A DNA stretch of 64,000 bases from Brasenia schreberi (GCA_036023115.1 JAYKKT010000089.1:11727501-11791500); one strand, 5' to 3'; shown: positions 1 through 16,475, numbered from the stretch's first letter. Translations and numbers: made by a program. Notes: generated from the sequence alone by a model not told the origin.

Positions 1-103
1 GGGCATGGCTGCATTTGAAGTATCATAAGTTTATTTATCTACTCGTAGAAAATAAGCCATGTCCATGATGAAAGAACAGCGAACAGCAGATACAAACACA
101 TAC

Positions 104-2418
<2,315 letters not shown>

Positions 2419-3742
2419 TGTTGTTTATTTCCTGCTAGTTAAAAGACTTGTTCGTCGAGCGAGGATGCTCTCGTCGTGAAAAATGGAGAATTGTACGATA
2501 CCCAAGTGAAAAAAACCGTTCAAATATCAATTACACTAAACAAATTACGCGGTTTACCGGCGAGCCAGGACGAATTTGGCGGGAAAGAAGGGGACTTACG
2601 AAGTACACCCAAGTTAGAAAATCGTCGTTGGAATCTTACTCATCAAGATGGTATTGATTTCGCTAAGAAATGAAGCGATTTCTAGTGACTATGCATCAAC
2701 TCATCCGGCGAAGGGGGACGGGGCGAAAGGGGACGGGAAAACGGTGGCTCCGGAAAAAGAGATACTTGAAGGAAAAGGCACTTGACGGGCTACATAGAAG
2801 AAGAGAAGAGTAGAGACCAATCTGGATTGGGTACAGAGTATACCCTCTTAGCAAGCAGTGATTTTCCGGCAAGTTTTGACCGGTAAATGCTACTGACGAA
2901 ATGGGCAGACGACCAAGACCGGCCTTTACCAATGATTCGGCTCAAAGATGTTGGAGTTCAGCAGAGCTGCTCATCAAAACCAAACAAGAAGTGAAAAAAT
3001 AATTTCGAATAGAAAGAATTCAGTGGACGCTGACAACAAGTTAACTTTTGATGGCGATTGGAAGTCCTTTAGCAGGACGCGGTGACGGAATTGGCTTACT
3101 GAAGAAGCTGTTGAAGTGAGAAAGGTGAGAGTTGGAAGCCGGAGAACGAAGAAACCAGAAACCAGAGACAGACTTTCCACTATTCCCGCGAGATTTTGAC
3201 CGGGAAATTCTCGCCAAAATCTGTTTTACGGAGGAGCGAGGAGAAAACAGGGGATTCGATTTCGGGGGGAGCCGGGTGGGGGGTTCTTGTATTGCCGGGA
3301 CAAATGATGATAGCCGTTGGTGACGCTCGTGTGAGCGGCACGTGCAGACTGAATCTCCAATATGGCTGCTTTTGGGTTAATTTTGTATTAAAAAGGGAAA
3401 AGGAAAAAGCAAAAGCCTTCAATTGCAATTTTCTTTTTCCTTTCCTTCGGGTTCCCACACCGAATAGCTTCTTAAGCATGTGGACAGTTTCAGACCTCTG
3501 ACCATCTCTATCTTCGACTATATACAGTCTAGTAATTGTGATTTTCAAGCAGGGATACAAGAAACCCGAGAACACGAAATACTCGACCTTGACCTAAGAA
3601 AAATTAAACACCATCGCCCAGTAAAGAAATCTGGTGAGAGAGACCTAAAATCGAAAATACAGACGTTGGAATTGTGGAGAAGAGGAGAGCCAAAGTGATC
3701 ATTTCTGTATTTTAAAGAAAAGTTTGTGAATAGTAATCTTCA
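2419..3742. other. Region upstream of the PIN start
   Basis: This holds the presumed 5' leader and promoter of the leftward-reading PIN gene. It is less AT-rich than the DNA further right. I see no second gene. Several short frames on both strands overlap without family resemblance. No clear TATA box could be tied to a start site. Confidence 0.5.
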
Positions 3743-3870
3743 TATATATATACATATATATATATATATGTATACATATATATATATATATGTATACATA
3801 TATATATATATATATATGTATACATATATATATATATGTATACATATATATATATATGTATATATATATC
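3743..3870. repeat. (TA)n with interspersed TATGTATACA units
   Basis: Alternating TA runs are broken by regularly spaced tgtataca blocks, giving a compound, partly palindromic microsatellite of about 130 bp. Confidence 0.95.
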
Positions 3871-5627
3871 GCGTCCAGGGTTGTTGTTTTCTTCATTTGA
3901 TTGTAATTTAAAAAGGTTTAAAATTTGTTTAAAGTACATAGAAAAATGTTGTTACATTCAATGCTATGAAAATTAATGATTCAACATAAGTCAACAACCT
4001 CATTAGTAAACAATCTAACATAAGTCAAAATCTAAGTAGTGACAAGGATCCTCTCTCCTTCTCTCCCTCTCCATAAAGAGAGCATAGTCTATGCACACAC
4101 TCATCCTTGCTTTAGTATAAAGATTTCAATCATTTGAACAATGAAATTGATGATTGAGATTTCTAACTCAAAAAGCAAATACTATTGGGTTTATTTATTA
4201 TACTTGTAAAAGTATTAATATATTTGTTTACTTTTAAAATTTAAATTTCAAGATTAACTGATAAAAAGATATTTAAGATTCTTGAAAATGTGGATATAGT
4301 GTGTACATTTACGACCTTCTCTCTCTCTATAATTCATGAGGTGAATCAAGCTTCTTTTAGTTCATGATTGGTGATACAAAACTGGGTTAGGACCCGATTG
4401 AAACCAGAATCGATTAAAGCTTACGAAAAATAGGAAACCACCGTTCATTCTTGTTCTACCTTCTAGGGAACTGGAACGAGAGCCGGGGATTCTTATTTTG
4501 TATTTAAATTTTTTACGATTTTTTCTCATTTCGAACAGTTTCGAACTCAAATGAGAACCTGAACCTACAATTTCAAACTGTCCTTCCTCGTGGTTCCAAG
4601 AAAATCCAAACCGTCCATCTCTACTCCAAGGCATCTCCAATCGATCCTCATTTTTTTTAATCTACGGGCTGCAAAACAGGATGTTAAACCTAATGTCATG
4701 CAGGTTAAGTTTTCGTCGAAACAAGAGAAAGCAGCCTACAAGACTCGGCATTTTATTTAATTGTTTTCTATTGACTTCACCTTTTCATACTCAATTTTGG
4801 TTTATTTCTCTGGTAAAGCTTGAAATTAATACAAAACAAAACTAGGGGCATTGCAAATCGAGTCAACGGGTCAAAGTCAGGTTGATCATCACCGGACCTG
4901 ATTATTTGTTCGTGTTCATTTCAGGAATACCTACTCATTATTCAATGATATGATTATAATAATATTACCATTCATACATCTTTAAAATCTCTTAAAATTT
5001 TAAATTACATTTATGCCATTAAAAAACAATGAAAGAGTAGGACCATGTTTTCTTGTTCACCTCTAGCAATACCTACTAATTATTTTTTATTAATATGAAT
5101 GTAATTTAGAAAATTCAAAAGTTTTAAAAATGAACAAAAAACAATGTCATTACACTCATGCCTCTAAAAGCAATAGTATGACATGAATGAGTAACATAAG
5201 TGCTATACAAGATCCAATTACACTCTCTCTATACATATAATGTAAATATGGACGAGACATGGTCAACCTGGTGTTAGTTCCGAATTTTCGATAAAAGATC
5301 TACTTTGAAGGAACATTTCTCTAAATTTGATTAGTTATTGGAATTTATGTTTTTACTTTTGAATCAATTATTATATTTAAAGTTTGAAATTTCTAATCTC
5401 CAAATTATGGTGGAATATATAAACATTATCAAGCTTCAGTTGGTACTTACCCAACAATTCCCCAAAACCAGCGTTGATATTTCTAGCATTACATCAAGCG
5501 TATCAGAAGCCTTTACGACCAAATTAATCTTTTCTTTTTTGGTACCAATTTCTTGCTGGTGGTTTCCCCCATATCCTTTTTTTTTCTTGGGTTACAATGG
5601 GAAGGCTGAAGCTTGTACGCATGCACT
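3871..5627. other. AT-rich intergenic DNA
   Basis: I see no gene, RNA or well-defined element here. Sequence is AT-rich with scattered short ORFs on both strands. Confidence 0.6.
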
Positions 5628-5665
5628 GGTATCAAACTCACGACCTGCAACTTATCGGATATATT
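5628..5665 (-). repeat. SINE fragment (box B part), degraded
   Basis: Reads ggtatcaaactcacgacct on the plus strand, the reverse complement of the box B segment of the tRNA-derived SINE family found at 5695-5775. Only the 3' part of the tRNA-like head is recognisable. Confidence 0.4.
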
Positions 5666-5694
5666 ATCTTGGAATATTTTGGCTACATTTAGCA

Positions 5695-5780
5695 CAATGA
5701 GCTTTAGCTCAACTGGCTAAGGGATTGACTCACAAGTTGAAGGTCAAGAGTTTGATACCTGGGGCTTGCATCTATTGAAG
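5695..5780 (+). repeat. tRNA-derived SINE-like repeat
   Basis: Contains a box-A-like tagctcaactggctaaggg and a box-B-like region, aggtcaagagtttgatacc, spaced as in a tRNA head, followed by ggggcttgcatct. The same arrangement recurs at 9478, 20403 (minus), 51388 and 60890. It is not a functional tRNA: the acceptor stem does not close. Confidence 0.65.
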
Positions 5781-6602
5781 ACTTTGAGCTTATATTCAAG
5801 ATTATACACAAACCAAAGAAAAATTACAATTTTGAGCGACCGATAAGACACAGATAAAAATTACAATTAATGGTAGTCTTCCTATTAATGTAAGTTTTTC
5901 TCCTTGTTTATGAACATTACAAAGAGGAAGACGGTCTTAAAAGTATCCCAAGAAAACGTTAGAACTCTATCATATTGAATGACACACTAATACGACACAT
6001 AAACCCGGATTAGTGCATAGTATTAGCATGGGCAATTCGGTCATTTCGTCGTCATAGAAACCGTACTGGGGAAAACTGGAAAGCATGGTCCCTAAAACAA
6101 GGCCATGTTGGCCGCTTGTGGGCTTCAAATAATAAAAAAAAGCAGCCCTAATTTAAGGAAGGACCGGGCCGGGTCCGAGCCCACTTGTGGAGCAATATGG
6201 GGGAAACACATGATCCATTTATTGTATTGTTTCCAGTAAAATAACTTAATGATTTGTGAATCTGAGGCTGGGTGCCAATCTCACGCCCAACCCAAAAATC
6301 CGTGTCCTGGTCGGGGGTTAGGCACCCCAGGCTGGGTCCAGGTTGATCCAAAGTAACATGACAAAAAATTGGGTCAGCTCTGGGTTGACCCGAACCAACC
6401 CCAACCCCAAATGTATATTCTATATATTCATATTTATACAATGCATATTTTAAATTATTATATATATATTATGGAACCTAGACGCATAAACTATACACCA
6501 TCAATACACTAGTACACTAAATCTATAATATTTGATCAAAGAAACCAAGTGATTAAAATTCAAATTCAAAAAGTAAAAGTGTTTCTTTAATTTAGAAAAC
6601 TA

Positions 6603-6603
<1 letters not shown>
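5781..6603. repeat. Intergenic DNA with a GGGTTGG/CCAACCC-rich transposon-like stretch
   Basis: The 6150-6420 part is rich in ccgggtccgagccc, aacccaaaaatcc and gggttgacccgaacc words, the low-complexity composition typical of decayed non-autonomous plant DNA transposons. No defined termini were found, and the rest holds no gene. Confidence 0.35.

Positions 6604-6607
<4 letters not shown>

Positions 6608-6685
<78 letters not shown>
6608..6685. repeat. (CA)n-(TA)n compound microsatellite
   Basis: About 16 CA units pass directly into about 22 TA units. Confidence 0.97.
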
Positions 6686-6687
<2 letters not shown>

Positions 6688-9398
6688 TACTTATTCATAT
6701 AAACGTACTAAGTATAATATGTATGCACATATAGTTATATATAATAACACATGTGTGTATGTGTGCTTTTGTGCGTGTGCGTGTATGTATGTTAGGATAT
6801 AGCTGATGTCAGTAAATACAAATAAATCTTAATCATCCATCTTTAATGTTGATTGATTGAAATTTAAATCTAAAACGTAAAAAGTATATATATGTTCTTT
6901 TTACAATTATAATTTATTCACATGAGCAATCGCTAGCACCTAACAAACTCATGCATTGCAACTGTTCAATTTTTTATGAGATCAACACTTGAGGTACGTG
7001 GGGTGATAAAGTTAGTGGTTGCAGCGGAAGGAAGCTCGCCCAACGCCACCCACTTACAGGTATGGGTGGGTGCTCGCTGCAAAGCGTTAGCATGCACTTA
7101 CAGTAAGTACGAAGCAATCCACTTACATAAAAACAAAGCGTCTGCAAAACGAGTCTTTGCTTCGTTGCCCAGTGGTGGGATAGAGAGTTCTCTACAAGAG
7201 TCAAACGTGTGGTTTTAACGAGAAGCCGGTATCGATGATGAACAAGCATTTTCACACCCACCATACCTACATTTGGCCTCTCCTTTTTGGAGAGAAATCT
7301 CCAATCCCCAAAAAAAAGAGGAAGCATTAAATGTATATTTAAGGTATAAAAGTACAGCACTACTTTAGTTTAAATCTCGTTGAACATAACAATCGATGGG
7401 TTTTTTGTGGGTTTCTTAAATCTAGATCCTAGAGGTGTAGAGCTTGGTATATGCTAATATACATGGGTGCTAGCACATTCAATTAAATCTTAACCCTCCA
7501 TAATAAGCCATGGATGATTCAAATTTGAATTTAAAACGAAAATACTTGTGTACCTTTTGCTACTTTATTCACATGCACACCTTTTGGCTTTTGAATTTAA
7601 ATTTCAACTGTGCATCATTTAAGATGAATGATTGAGATTTGTAGATATGTTAACACTTAAATGTGCAGCATATACCACATTCTCTCTCTCTCTCTTTATC
7701 TATAATACAAATCTTCATTATTAATCTAAAAAATCTAACAATAAAAATATTTTAGTAGGATCGTACATTTTAAACATTATACACCATTACTCCCTCTCTC
7801 CCAATCTCTCACGGGAACTAAGGTTATTTGTGCTGTGGCTTGGTACTCGTTGCTAACCTTAACATGGTTCAATCCATCTTCTCAATTTTTTGAAACAAAA
7901 GCAAACCATTCTAAACATAAAAATCAACCAAGCCACACTACTGGTTAGGTTCTGGCCTGCTGGGATCCAATACATCAATAAGGATAGTTCAACAGAGTAC
8001 ATCGGGACATAAAGAGCCAAAGATTCCTAAACTTGAAGGTCAAACTCGACATCTGAAAACATACAGTACCTCTGATCGGTATAAGATTAGCTTAACTTGC
8101 TTGTCCCTCGATCCGCTTGTCCAGTCGTGTTCAGCGCGTTATCTTAGGGTTGGCTTAGATGGGCCAACGAGCGAAACACAACTTACAGCCCGAACCTGCT
8201 CACTTAATTTGAACTGTTTGCTGAAAGAGATTGTAGATGTAAATTATGGTTAGTAAATGGGGAAAGCCCCAATTTTTTTTTACAAATGCAATGTGTTTTT
8301 GATGGCTCATTAAGAGTTTACAGTGGGGCTGGGGACGGTTGATTGTGACTGAGAAGATAACCAAAACTGTGCAGATTCACTGGGTGACTGTGACCCCAAA
8401 ACTGCTAAGGAAGAATTAAAATGCACCGTGGAGAGTCTGACATGAAGGCAACCAACCACGCTGATGTTTTGGACGCCATTCCAGGCGAGGATGACGACGA
8501 TTCTCATAATGGCACAGTGCTGAAAGAGATGTATATGGTAGCAGCAGAACGAATGTGGTTCGTAGAGAGGCCAACTGTGCGATAGCTCGCTATGCAAGAA
8601 GGGCACTGCTATATGGTTAAATCAACCTCGTAGCCAATTTGGTATATGAGCAGACAGACATGCTGTAATGATGACTGCAAAGAATGCATTCTGAAACGAA
8701 AATAGAAGCCTTCGCCTAAGAACCTCCATATATGAGAAATCACTGCCACAACTCACCAGGCTAGGGGACGGGGGGGGGGGGGGGGTGGGTGGGTCAATCA
8801 AAGGCTTAGTTTTGATTGTAGTTTTCGTTACTGGGTGCTTGTTCTTATTCATTAAGACAAATCAAAGTTGGATTTTTTAACCACACATACCCTCCTTATT
8901 AACGCCCTGTTGGATTCTTGAAGTGATTGCTCCTGCAAAGAGTTTTTCCTCGTGTGATTAAACCAAGCAAACATTTAAGCTAGAGATAAACTAGCAAGAT
9001 ATAGCTTCTGCTGAGAATTGCAGTCACATTACCTGTCGTTTAAGTTCTGAAAGTGTATCGAACTAGAGCTGTCTGCAACAACATATTAAAAGTGCAAGTT
9101 TACACCAGAAAAGAATGCAAGTTTAGATGCTTCAGCGGGGTGTATGTGTGCATGTGCCTGTGTATATATGCGTACATATATATGTTACACATACATACAT
9201 ATACACACATTAGAATTATAAGAACTAGGCTTAGGCTTTGAAATCCAAGTTGACCATACAACACAAGGCTTAAATGCCTTTCGATTTTGTACATCTAGTT
9301 TAGGATCTGTTTCATCCAACACATCTTTTCACCTACATATTGCTCAAACCTCCTCTCTTGTTTGTACGAACTGCTAGCTTTTCTGCTGCCAGCAAATT

Positions 9399-9401
<3 letters not shown>
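6686..9401. other. Intergenic DNA without a recognisable gene
   Basis: Both strands were read. The minus-strand frames at 8310-8606 and 8622-8852 have no family resemblance that I know. A run of 16 G lies at 8770-8785. There are no convincing splice-joined exons. Confidence 0.5.
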
Positions 9402-9435
<34 letters not shown>

Positions 9436-9465
9436 GGATAGATAGATAGATAGATAGATAGAGAG
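9402..9465. repeat. (TA)n followed by (GATA)n
   Basis: About 15 TA units, then six GATA units, directly left of a SINE copy. Confidence 0.95.
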
Positions 9466-9477
9466 ACGTCAGGTCAT

Positions 9478-9580
9478 GAGTTCTATTACTAGGCTATGGC
9501 TGGTCGACTCACACGTTGAAGGTCACAAGTTCAATACTGTAGGCGCGCATCCTACTTGGGCCTCTCCATTGGACGTTTAC
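9478..9580 (+). repeat. tRNA-derived SINE-like repeat
   Basis: Contains ggtcgactcacacgttgaa and ggtcacaagttcaatactg followed by a gcgcgcatcctacttgggcc-type body. It shares the order of motifs with the copies at 5695 and 51388. Confidence 0.6.
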
Positions 9581-10946
9581 GTATGTATGAGAGAGGAGTA
9601 GTTTTGTTAAGGTTTTCCTTATTAATCTAAAATAAAATCATTTATTCTTCTGAAGCCCACGGGAAAAATCTTGCCAGTTACGATGGTGAAAAAGGTTAAG
9701 GGCTTTGTAAATCTCCTCAATACGAGCGTTTTGACACCAAAAACAAGGAATTGTCGTTGAGGGTTTAGCTAGAAATCGATCCAAAAAAGTCGGGTTCTTT
9801 ACATGTTTTGGGCTTTGTTGTTCCACAGCAATTTTTGACGACGGAAACTCTACCAAGCTAGATGTTTCAAACCATCCCTATTAGCAGCCATTGTAGAGTT
9901 ATTGACAGCTAAAACCTACATGTCCAAATGATGTGCTCAATGTTGGTTTGTACTATATCTGTGTTAACCATGTGTCTGTTGGATAACACTAATATGTTAT
10001 GTTTTTGGGTTTGTACTTATGTTTGTGGCAGTTTCTAGTCGGGCTTAAACTTAGTGCTTGGGTTCTGTTTTGGGTTTGAACTAGGTCAATAGCTAGAACC
10101 CACTATGTGAGTAGTTGGATCTTATATAGTTTCAGATTCGGGCCCATGCATACTGCTTTAGGACTTTATTTCAGTTTCTAAGCCATATCAAAGACATGAA
10201 CTTCAACTTGAGTGAAGTTTGAACTGTTGGGTTCTTCATGAAGTAAACTATATAAATATATTATTTTTATAATTTTATAGTGACTGATTGAAGAGTATTT
10301 AGGGGTAAAAATATTGAATCTAAGTGGCAAGAATTGGATTTTGGAACAATTTGAGGTGTTTGGGCACTCTCTTTATATTGGCATATTAGGGATAATTTTT
10401 TATGGATTTTAAATTAGGCATAATTATTAATTATAATTTTGTTGATTTGATATGATGCCTTTTTCACTTATTTGCTAAGTGGTTTATCGTGAACATATAT
10501 ATCTCAATGTTATATTGGAAGTGAAAGTTTGCAATGATAATAATGGTTTTCATATGACATGATAACTTGTAAACTTTAAAGAGATGATTGATTTAATTGT
10601 ATGAAAATATTGACCACATAATGTCTTTTCTCCTTTTCATATAATCCACACTAGAGGAGCAAAAGAAGAATAAGGAGAGTAAATCATCGACAGAGTTAAT
10701 GTAGGCAACCACTAGAATGAAGGCACCAAAGGAACCATCAATAAAAACATAGTGACAAATTTCAGATAAGTGCTTAAAGTCTAACAAATTTAAGTAAGTT
10801 ATTGGTACAAACTCATGTAGACGTGCCAACAAATTTCAAAACATATCTAATTTAAGCAAGCCAAGTAACCAAAAGAAGAGAAAAAACAACCATCACCAAG
10901 TTCTTTATCACTATTGTCATCATATTGCTTTAAGTAGTTACCAACC
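9581..10946. other. AT-rich intergenic DNA
   Basis: No gene or defined element seen. Confidence 0.55.
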
Positions 10947-11530
10947 CACTTTTAGAGTAACTCAAAGTTTATCATAGTATTAACATACAAATCTTGGAAA
11001 CAAAAAGTGGTAATCAAGGCTTATATGAAATCTATTAACTCAAAGTTCTTATCATGCACAATTGAGGGGTATATGCAACTCATTTTCAAGTGAAAGAAGA
11101 TTCAAAAAGCTTACATGGATGCCCTAAATGAGGTTGATAAGTAAAACACCCATATTGTTCGGTATCTAGAAGCAAAAGTCTCTTACATACACTTTCTCTC
11201 ATGGAATATGAATCTTCTACATCAATTCTTTTACAATATGCAAACTAACATCACTTTTAGAGTAACTCAAAGTTTCTTATAGTATTAACATTCATATTGG
11301 AAATAGAAAGTGGTAATCAAGGCTTATATAAAATCTATTAAATCAAAGTTCTTATCATATGCACAATGATGCAAAGTTTAGGGGTATACAACTCATTTTC
11401 GACCGAAAGAATATTCAAAAAGCTTACATGGATGCCTTAAATGAGGTTGATAAGACACTCACTCCACTTTCTCTCATGACATATGGATCTTCTACATCAA
11501 TTCTTTTACAACATGAAACCTAGCATCCTA
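10947..11530. repeat. Tandem direct repeat, two ~300-bp units
   Basis: Unit 1 starts at 10947 and unit 2 at 11252, both with cacttttagagtaactcaa. They share landmarks in the same order: gtggtaatcaaggcttatat, aaaagcttacatggatgcc, ttctacatcaattctttta. Small indels and substitutions show the duplication is not recent. Function unknown. Confidence 0.85.
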
Positions 11531-14508
11531 TGAGAGAAATATTTCACAAAAAAGTGTTTCACTATTATAAAATCATGTCTCAAATTCAAACCTATTTGGA
11601 CATGGATCTTGAAAGTGTACATTTAAAGAATATACTAGTTATGATCACATATGATCTTAGGGACTGTATATTGTCCTTATTTTACTTTATTTTGGTGATT
11701 TGTGTTAAAACTTTTATTTAAGTTGATAGAGTTTCACAAGGAAACTACATAATCAATGGACTCAAACTACTTCCTCTTTCCTAAAATCTCTCTTTCCTGA
11801 CCAATATTTTTTATCGTATGCAACAATTACTTAAAGTACATGGAATTGATAATTATGTATTAAAATATATATATTTGACAATTAGTTAAACATGCCTTAA
11901 AATTCAGCTAGTGTTATATTTCACAAAAAAGATTTCATAACATTAATATCTTGGTTATAAAACATGTTCTTATGTATACTTTTATCCACAAAGCACCGAT
12001 GAGAATCTTGAAATGGTAGGTCTAGAAAAAAACTATGCCTATATAATCTAAAAGTGCAAAGTCACTCAACGCAACATGTATAATTTGATAAAGAATATAC
12101 TTTTAGTATTATATACAAATTTTAGATTCTGCAAAACCTTTAACTTGTACCCAATCTTCTTAATTTTATGAAAACATAACAAAACTAAGCCAGAGAGCCT
12201 CACCTTTAATTCACTCTCTTTTTTGCTTTGTGGGCCATAATCAAGTTATTTTCACAAATTACCTTCTTGTTCCGACATGAAAGGGTCGAATCTCATGCTA
12301 CAAAATACTTGGTTAATAAAAGAGAAATTATTTGCGCACTTGAATTGAAATGTGAGTCTAAAACATTTTCTATCATGTTGGTTTTTGAGTCCTAATTGGA
12401 TTTGCATCTAAATTAGATATGGGTTCTTGTTAGGGTTTGGTTCTAACTTGGATATAGATCCTTTAAGTGAATATGAATTTTTAATTGGATATGGATCTAA
12501 TATAGATATTGATGTGGATTGGATGACTCTAACTAATATAGAATGATCCAAGCAACTGTATGATGATGTGCTGGAATGAAACTAAGTGTTGAAATTATAT
12601 GCAACAATAAAATCTAAGTATGATGAAATATGTTAAAAGAAAATCTATATGTTATGCTTAAATAAACTATATGTTTATGCTGAAATAATCTATATATGTT
12701 ATACTGAAATAATCTATATGATATGATTCTAAGCATGCGAAGATAATGAAATATGCTGAATTAATGTTATGATGCTATATGCCGAAATATTTATGTGATG
12801 AGTTAATTGACAATGTTGAAATACCTATGATGCTACTCACTTGATCTATATGTTGAGATATTAACTATAAGTATGATATAACTAACTTACCTGTAAAAAT
12901 AGAATTCATTTGTAGGTCATGACAATTATGTGAATGTTAGAATAACTATATGCGTCCTCCTTGAACTAGGTGCAGAAATAACTATATGGCTAATAAAAAT
13001 TTAGCTTCTATGTGATGGTATAGGAAGTTGAAATTAAATGGCTACGTGGAAGTGATTGAAATGTGAGCAATGCAACTAAAATCTATGATGTCTATGATAT
13101 AAACTAAGGATTTTGTATGAAGCACTAAAAACAATGATTGAATTAACATGTACTTGAAAAACCTAAGGTACGAGAAACTAATGAGTGATGTAAAAGGGAC
13201 TAAGATATTATGATTAAGGTGCGATGGATATGCTATAAATGGGGATATGTAGATTGATGGAATTAAGGGAGTTGTATAAAAAAAATCAATAGGTGCTTAT
13301 GATATCCTAGGATGAGACTTGGACTTGTAACTAATTAAGTGAAACAAGGCTTAATGTGTAGGAAAAAAAAACAAAAAACATGAAGTTGTCTCTAACAAGG
13401 AATCTGAATGAGGGATTATTACTATGGCTGATATAAGAGGTTAAGCTATAATGTGTCAAGATGCAGGGGTTATTAAGCTAATTAAGGTGCAAGATACCAA
13501 GAACTTACCTAAGGTGTGATGCAATTGATTGTAGATGTAAACTAAGCTAATGAAATTACCTAATGAAGTTAAATCAAATGGTGTAAGGGGTCCAAGCGTC
13601 TGTAGGATTAGTTAAGGAATAACTATATTGGTTATAATGAGAATAGTTAGAGAGCAAGAACCGAAGAAGGAAGTGAATAAACTAAGGTGTAAGACTTTAA
13701 CTAAGGTGCTTAATGAGACCTCATATGGCTAATATGGATAGAAAATAACAATGTATGAACTAATGAATATCTAATATGATTTAAATCTGAGGATATGAAA
13801 GAGTTCGGCAATTTGTTGGGGTCGGCCAACAATTTTACCTAAAGGGCTAGGATGGATGATGACTTGTGATGTAATGCCAAAAAATCTAGGATTGTAAAAG
13901 GAAGAAGGATGTGAAGAATTAAGGGACATAGATGCTAGAATCTAAATGATGATATGCAAGGATGCAAATACTAAAAGACTTTGATGTAACTAAATATGCA
14001 TGCAATAAATAATCGAACTAATAGATTATTTAGGCTAGAATTAAAAGAAAAAGATCATGCAACATAAAGGAATCGACTAGGACTTGTGATAATATTGACT
14101 AAGGACTTAATATCGGTGGAAAGAAATCCTAGGGGAGACTAAGAAGACTTGAAGAAAAAAAATTATATAAATCTAAAGAAAATTAAATTCACAAGTTTGG
14201 AGTAAAGAGGATGAGTAATGGACAATTTCCTTTTTGTGATCTTCCCTTGATGATCGACCAACTCTTGCGAGTGATTGCAGCAAATCGCCTTGGTGGATCT
14301 CCCTTGGAACAACACATACACCAAGCACATGAGAGAGAGAGAGAAAGGAGAAAGAAAAAGGGGAATGATATTTTTATTGATGCATTCTTTGGTGAGGGAG
14401 ATGGGATACAATAATGATAACATTAGATTTGATCCCTATAATATCTCTAACAAATAAAAAATATATAAGAATTTAAACTTTAAAATATATTTTCTTTTGA
14501 TTTTAAAG
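11531..14508. other. AT-rich intergenic DNA with cryptic repetition
   Basis: No gene was recognised. The 12.6-12.9 kb part repeats variants of tgctgaaataatctatatg, and 13.1-13.8 kb repeats variants of actaaggtg. This looks like long-decayed low-complexity or transposon DNA. Confidence 0.5.
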
Positions 14509-14770
14509 CCATGTGTGGCTAAGTGGCTTCTATTTTGGCTTGATGGTATGGCTGGCTCCTATGTGGCTTGGCAGCTCTATGGATGGATCAGCTTGGCTTG
14601 GCGGCTTAGAGTGGCTTGAGTGGTTCAAATGGCTCCTAAGAGTGCCCCGATTCCAATTTGACTCATTGTCTTGACTTGAAACTTTGATGAAACTTGATCT
14701 TCATACACCAATGTGGGTCATCCACTTGTGGCTTGATGTGGAGCTGATTCAAATGGGGTGACTCAAGTCA
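14509..14770. repeat. tggctt-rich cryptically simple sequence
   Basis: Irregular recurrence of tggcttg, ggctcc and ggcttag words over about 260 bp, in strong contrast with the AT-rich flanks. No protein family is recognisable in any frame. Confidence 0.5.
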
Positions 14771-15320
14771 TGATTAAGATAAGCTTGGTTTAACTCAAAA
14801 TTAAATTTTTAACATAGTGCTTGACTAGGGAATTTGACTCAAAATAGAACCATAGACATGAGTCGACTAGAACAAATGTGGGACAAGCTTGAGTCACCTA
14901 GGCTAAGTTCAATAAGACATAGTCCTAATTGAGTCAAGACTTGAGCCATATACATGAATCTGTAATAAGCTTTCTGAATAGGGGCTTTCTTTTGTCATAT
15001 TTTTGAAATAATTATAAATATGCATTTTTTGGTAAAATTGTAGTAATAAGAACAAAAGGAGAGATTGAAAAGTGTCTTCTCCATATTTTAGCTTTCATAA
15101 ATTAAAATCATTATATATGCATCATTTCATATATATATATATACATTAAAATCATTATTTTTACAAATAGATCTTCATTTGGTGTCGTGAATGTGCATAA
15201 ATTCATATGGACATGTAAGTTCCAAAATTTTTATGTACAATAAATATAAAAACCATATTATATTTAATATCTAATAAAAATAATTTTTCTTTTAATAAAA
15301 TCATATGGATAAATAAAATA
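14771..15320. other. AT-rich intergenic DNA
   Basis: Nothing beyond short AT-rich runs is seen. Confidence 0.5.
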
Positions 15321-15326
15321 AGAGCA

Positions 15327-15451
15327 TGTTTGATTTTTACTCAAGAGGGTTTTTTAAGTAAAAATTGGTGTAACCGACCTAGAAATTTTAAATGAAGTTC
15401 GTTTAGGGTTAGAAACGCTTAACAAGGGGTAGAATACCAAACATGGTTAAT
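15327..15451. mobile_element. Possible small MITE (PIF/Harbinger-like ends)
   Basis: Starts with gagcatgtttgat and ends with taccaaacatggt. These are imperfect inverted ends around a CATGTTTG core, flanked by taa on both sides, as expected for a 3-bp TWA target duplication. The element is about 125 bp and has no coding capacity. With such short ends, chance similarity is possible. Confidence 0.35.
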
Positions 15452-16475
15452 CCACTTCATAAAATCAAATTTATGTGAAGTTTGCTCTGTTATTTGGCTG
15501 TAAGAAGCCTCTAAATTCTACCTTGTTATTCTTTCTCTCCAAAATATTTTAGTTTTTCATATAAGTTTCATATTTTTGTAAAAATGAAGACTCGGGGTCT
15601 TATCTCATGTATCTTGAAATTGGCCTTTTGAAAAAAAATTTAAGTACATATTTTCTTATGAAAATTTTAGGTGTTTATAAGTATATGTATATTGATTTTC
15701 ATATTAATGAGGGTGTAAAGCTTGTCGTTTAGAATGCCTTGTTCTGTTATTTTATGTTAATTTCCATATGCATTTTTTCCAATCTATATGCCCAAGTAAG
15801 AGGTATTTATTGGTTCTTTTCTCCGTTGATCGTTACAGATTTTAGACTTTCTCGAAAATGATAATCCTAAACATTTTCAGTTTTGTTGAAGTGGAAACCA
15901 TGGCATAACTTCTATTTTTTTTCAGAAATAAAAGATGCACGTCATCATTGATAGGCTTCTGTTACAAATTCCCATCAATACTTTCATTTTCCACTGTTTT
16001 TTAGATGAAACTCATTTACAGAAAAACTCTTTCTATGAAAAAATATGTAAAGGAGTATAAATGAGTGTCTAATACAAATGCCATCAATAAACTTTTTTTC
16101 GTATTTTACTCAAAGTCTTTAGGTTTTTATTTAAACTCAACAAGAAATTTTGAAATTTCTTTGATCTTTATAAGAATTAAAGGTAGATATGAATGCATGT
16201 TTGTTATGGGGATCTACAATGTTACCAACGATAATCCTTGAGAGGGATAAGGATGAGCCTAAGTGGCACTTGAATTGAATGAACAATAAGTTCACTGTGA
16301 TGATGAAGGGCTACTGCAAAGCAGGCGTCAAGGTCTTTCATAACATGTTATCTCTTTTCTTTCTTTCTACACTATTTCCCCTCATACATTTCATCTTTTA
16401 TTTTTTTCAATAGCAATGTGTTCACTCCAACCACAGATTCATAGAGGATTCGAGCCGAGAATCCTGTAACTAGAG
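15452..16475. other. AT-rich intergenic DNA
   Basis: No gene seen. Confidence 0.5.

Noticed and set aside
3699..3939. Ile-Tyr-rich frames on both strands
   Set aside because: Translation of a TA/TATG microsatellite; the same applies to 29224-29424, 39972-40756, 53251-53506, 54311-54823 and 61272-61931.
5695..5780. Functional tRNA gene
   Set aside because: Box A and B words are present, but the acceptor stem does not pair and several diverged copies exist, so a SINE is the better reading.
8770..8785. Run of 16 G as a possible regulatory G-quadruplex
   Set aside because: Isolated homopolymer with no nearby gene; could also be a sequencing artefact.
16300..16345. PPR-like MKGYCKAG word near 16310
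   Set aside because: Eight residues only, surrounded by stops; a chance match to the PPR signature.
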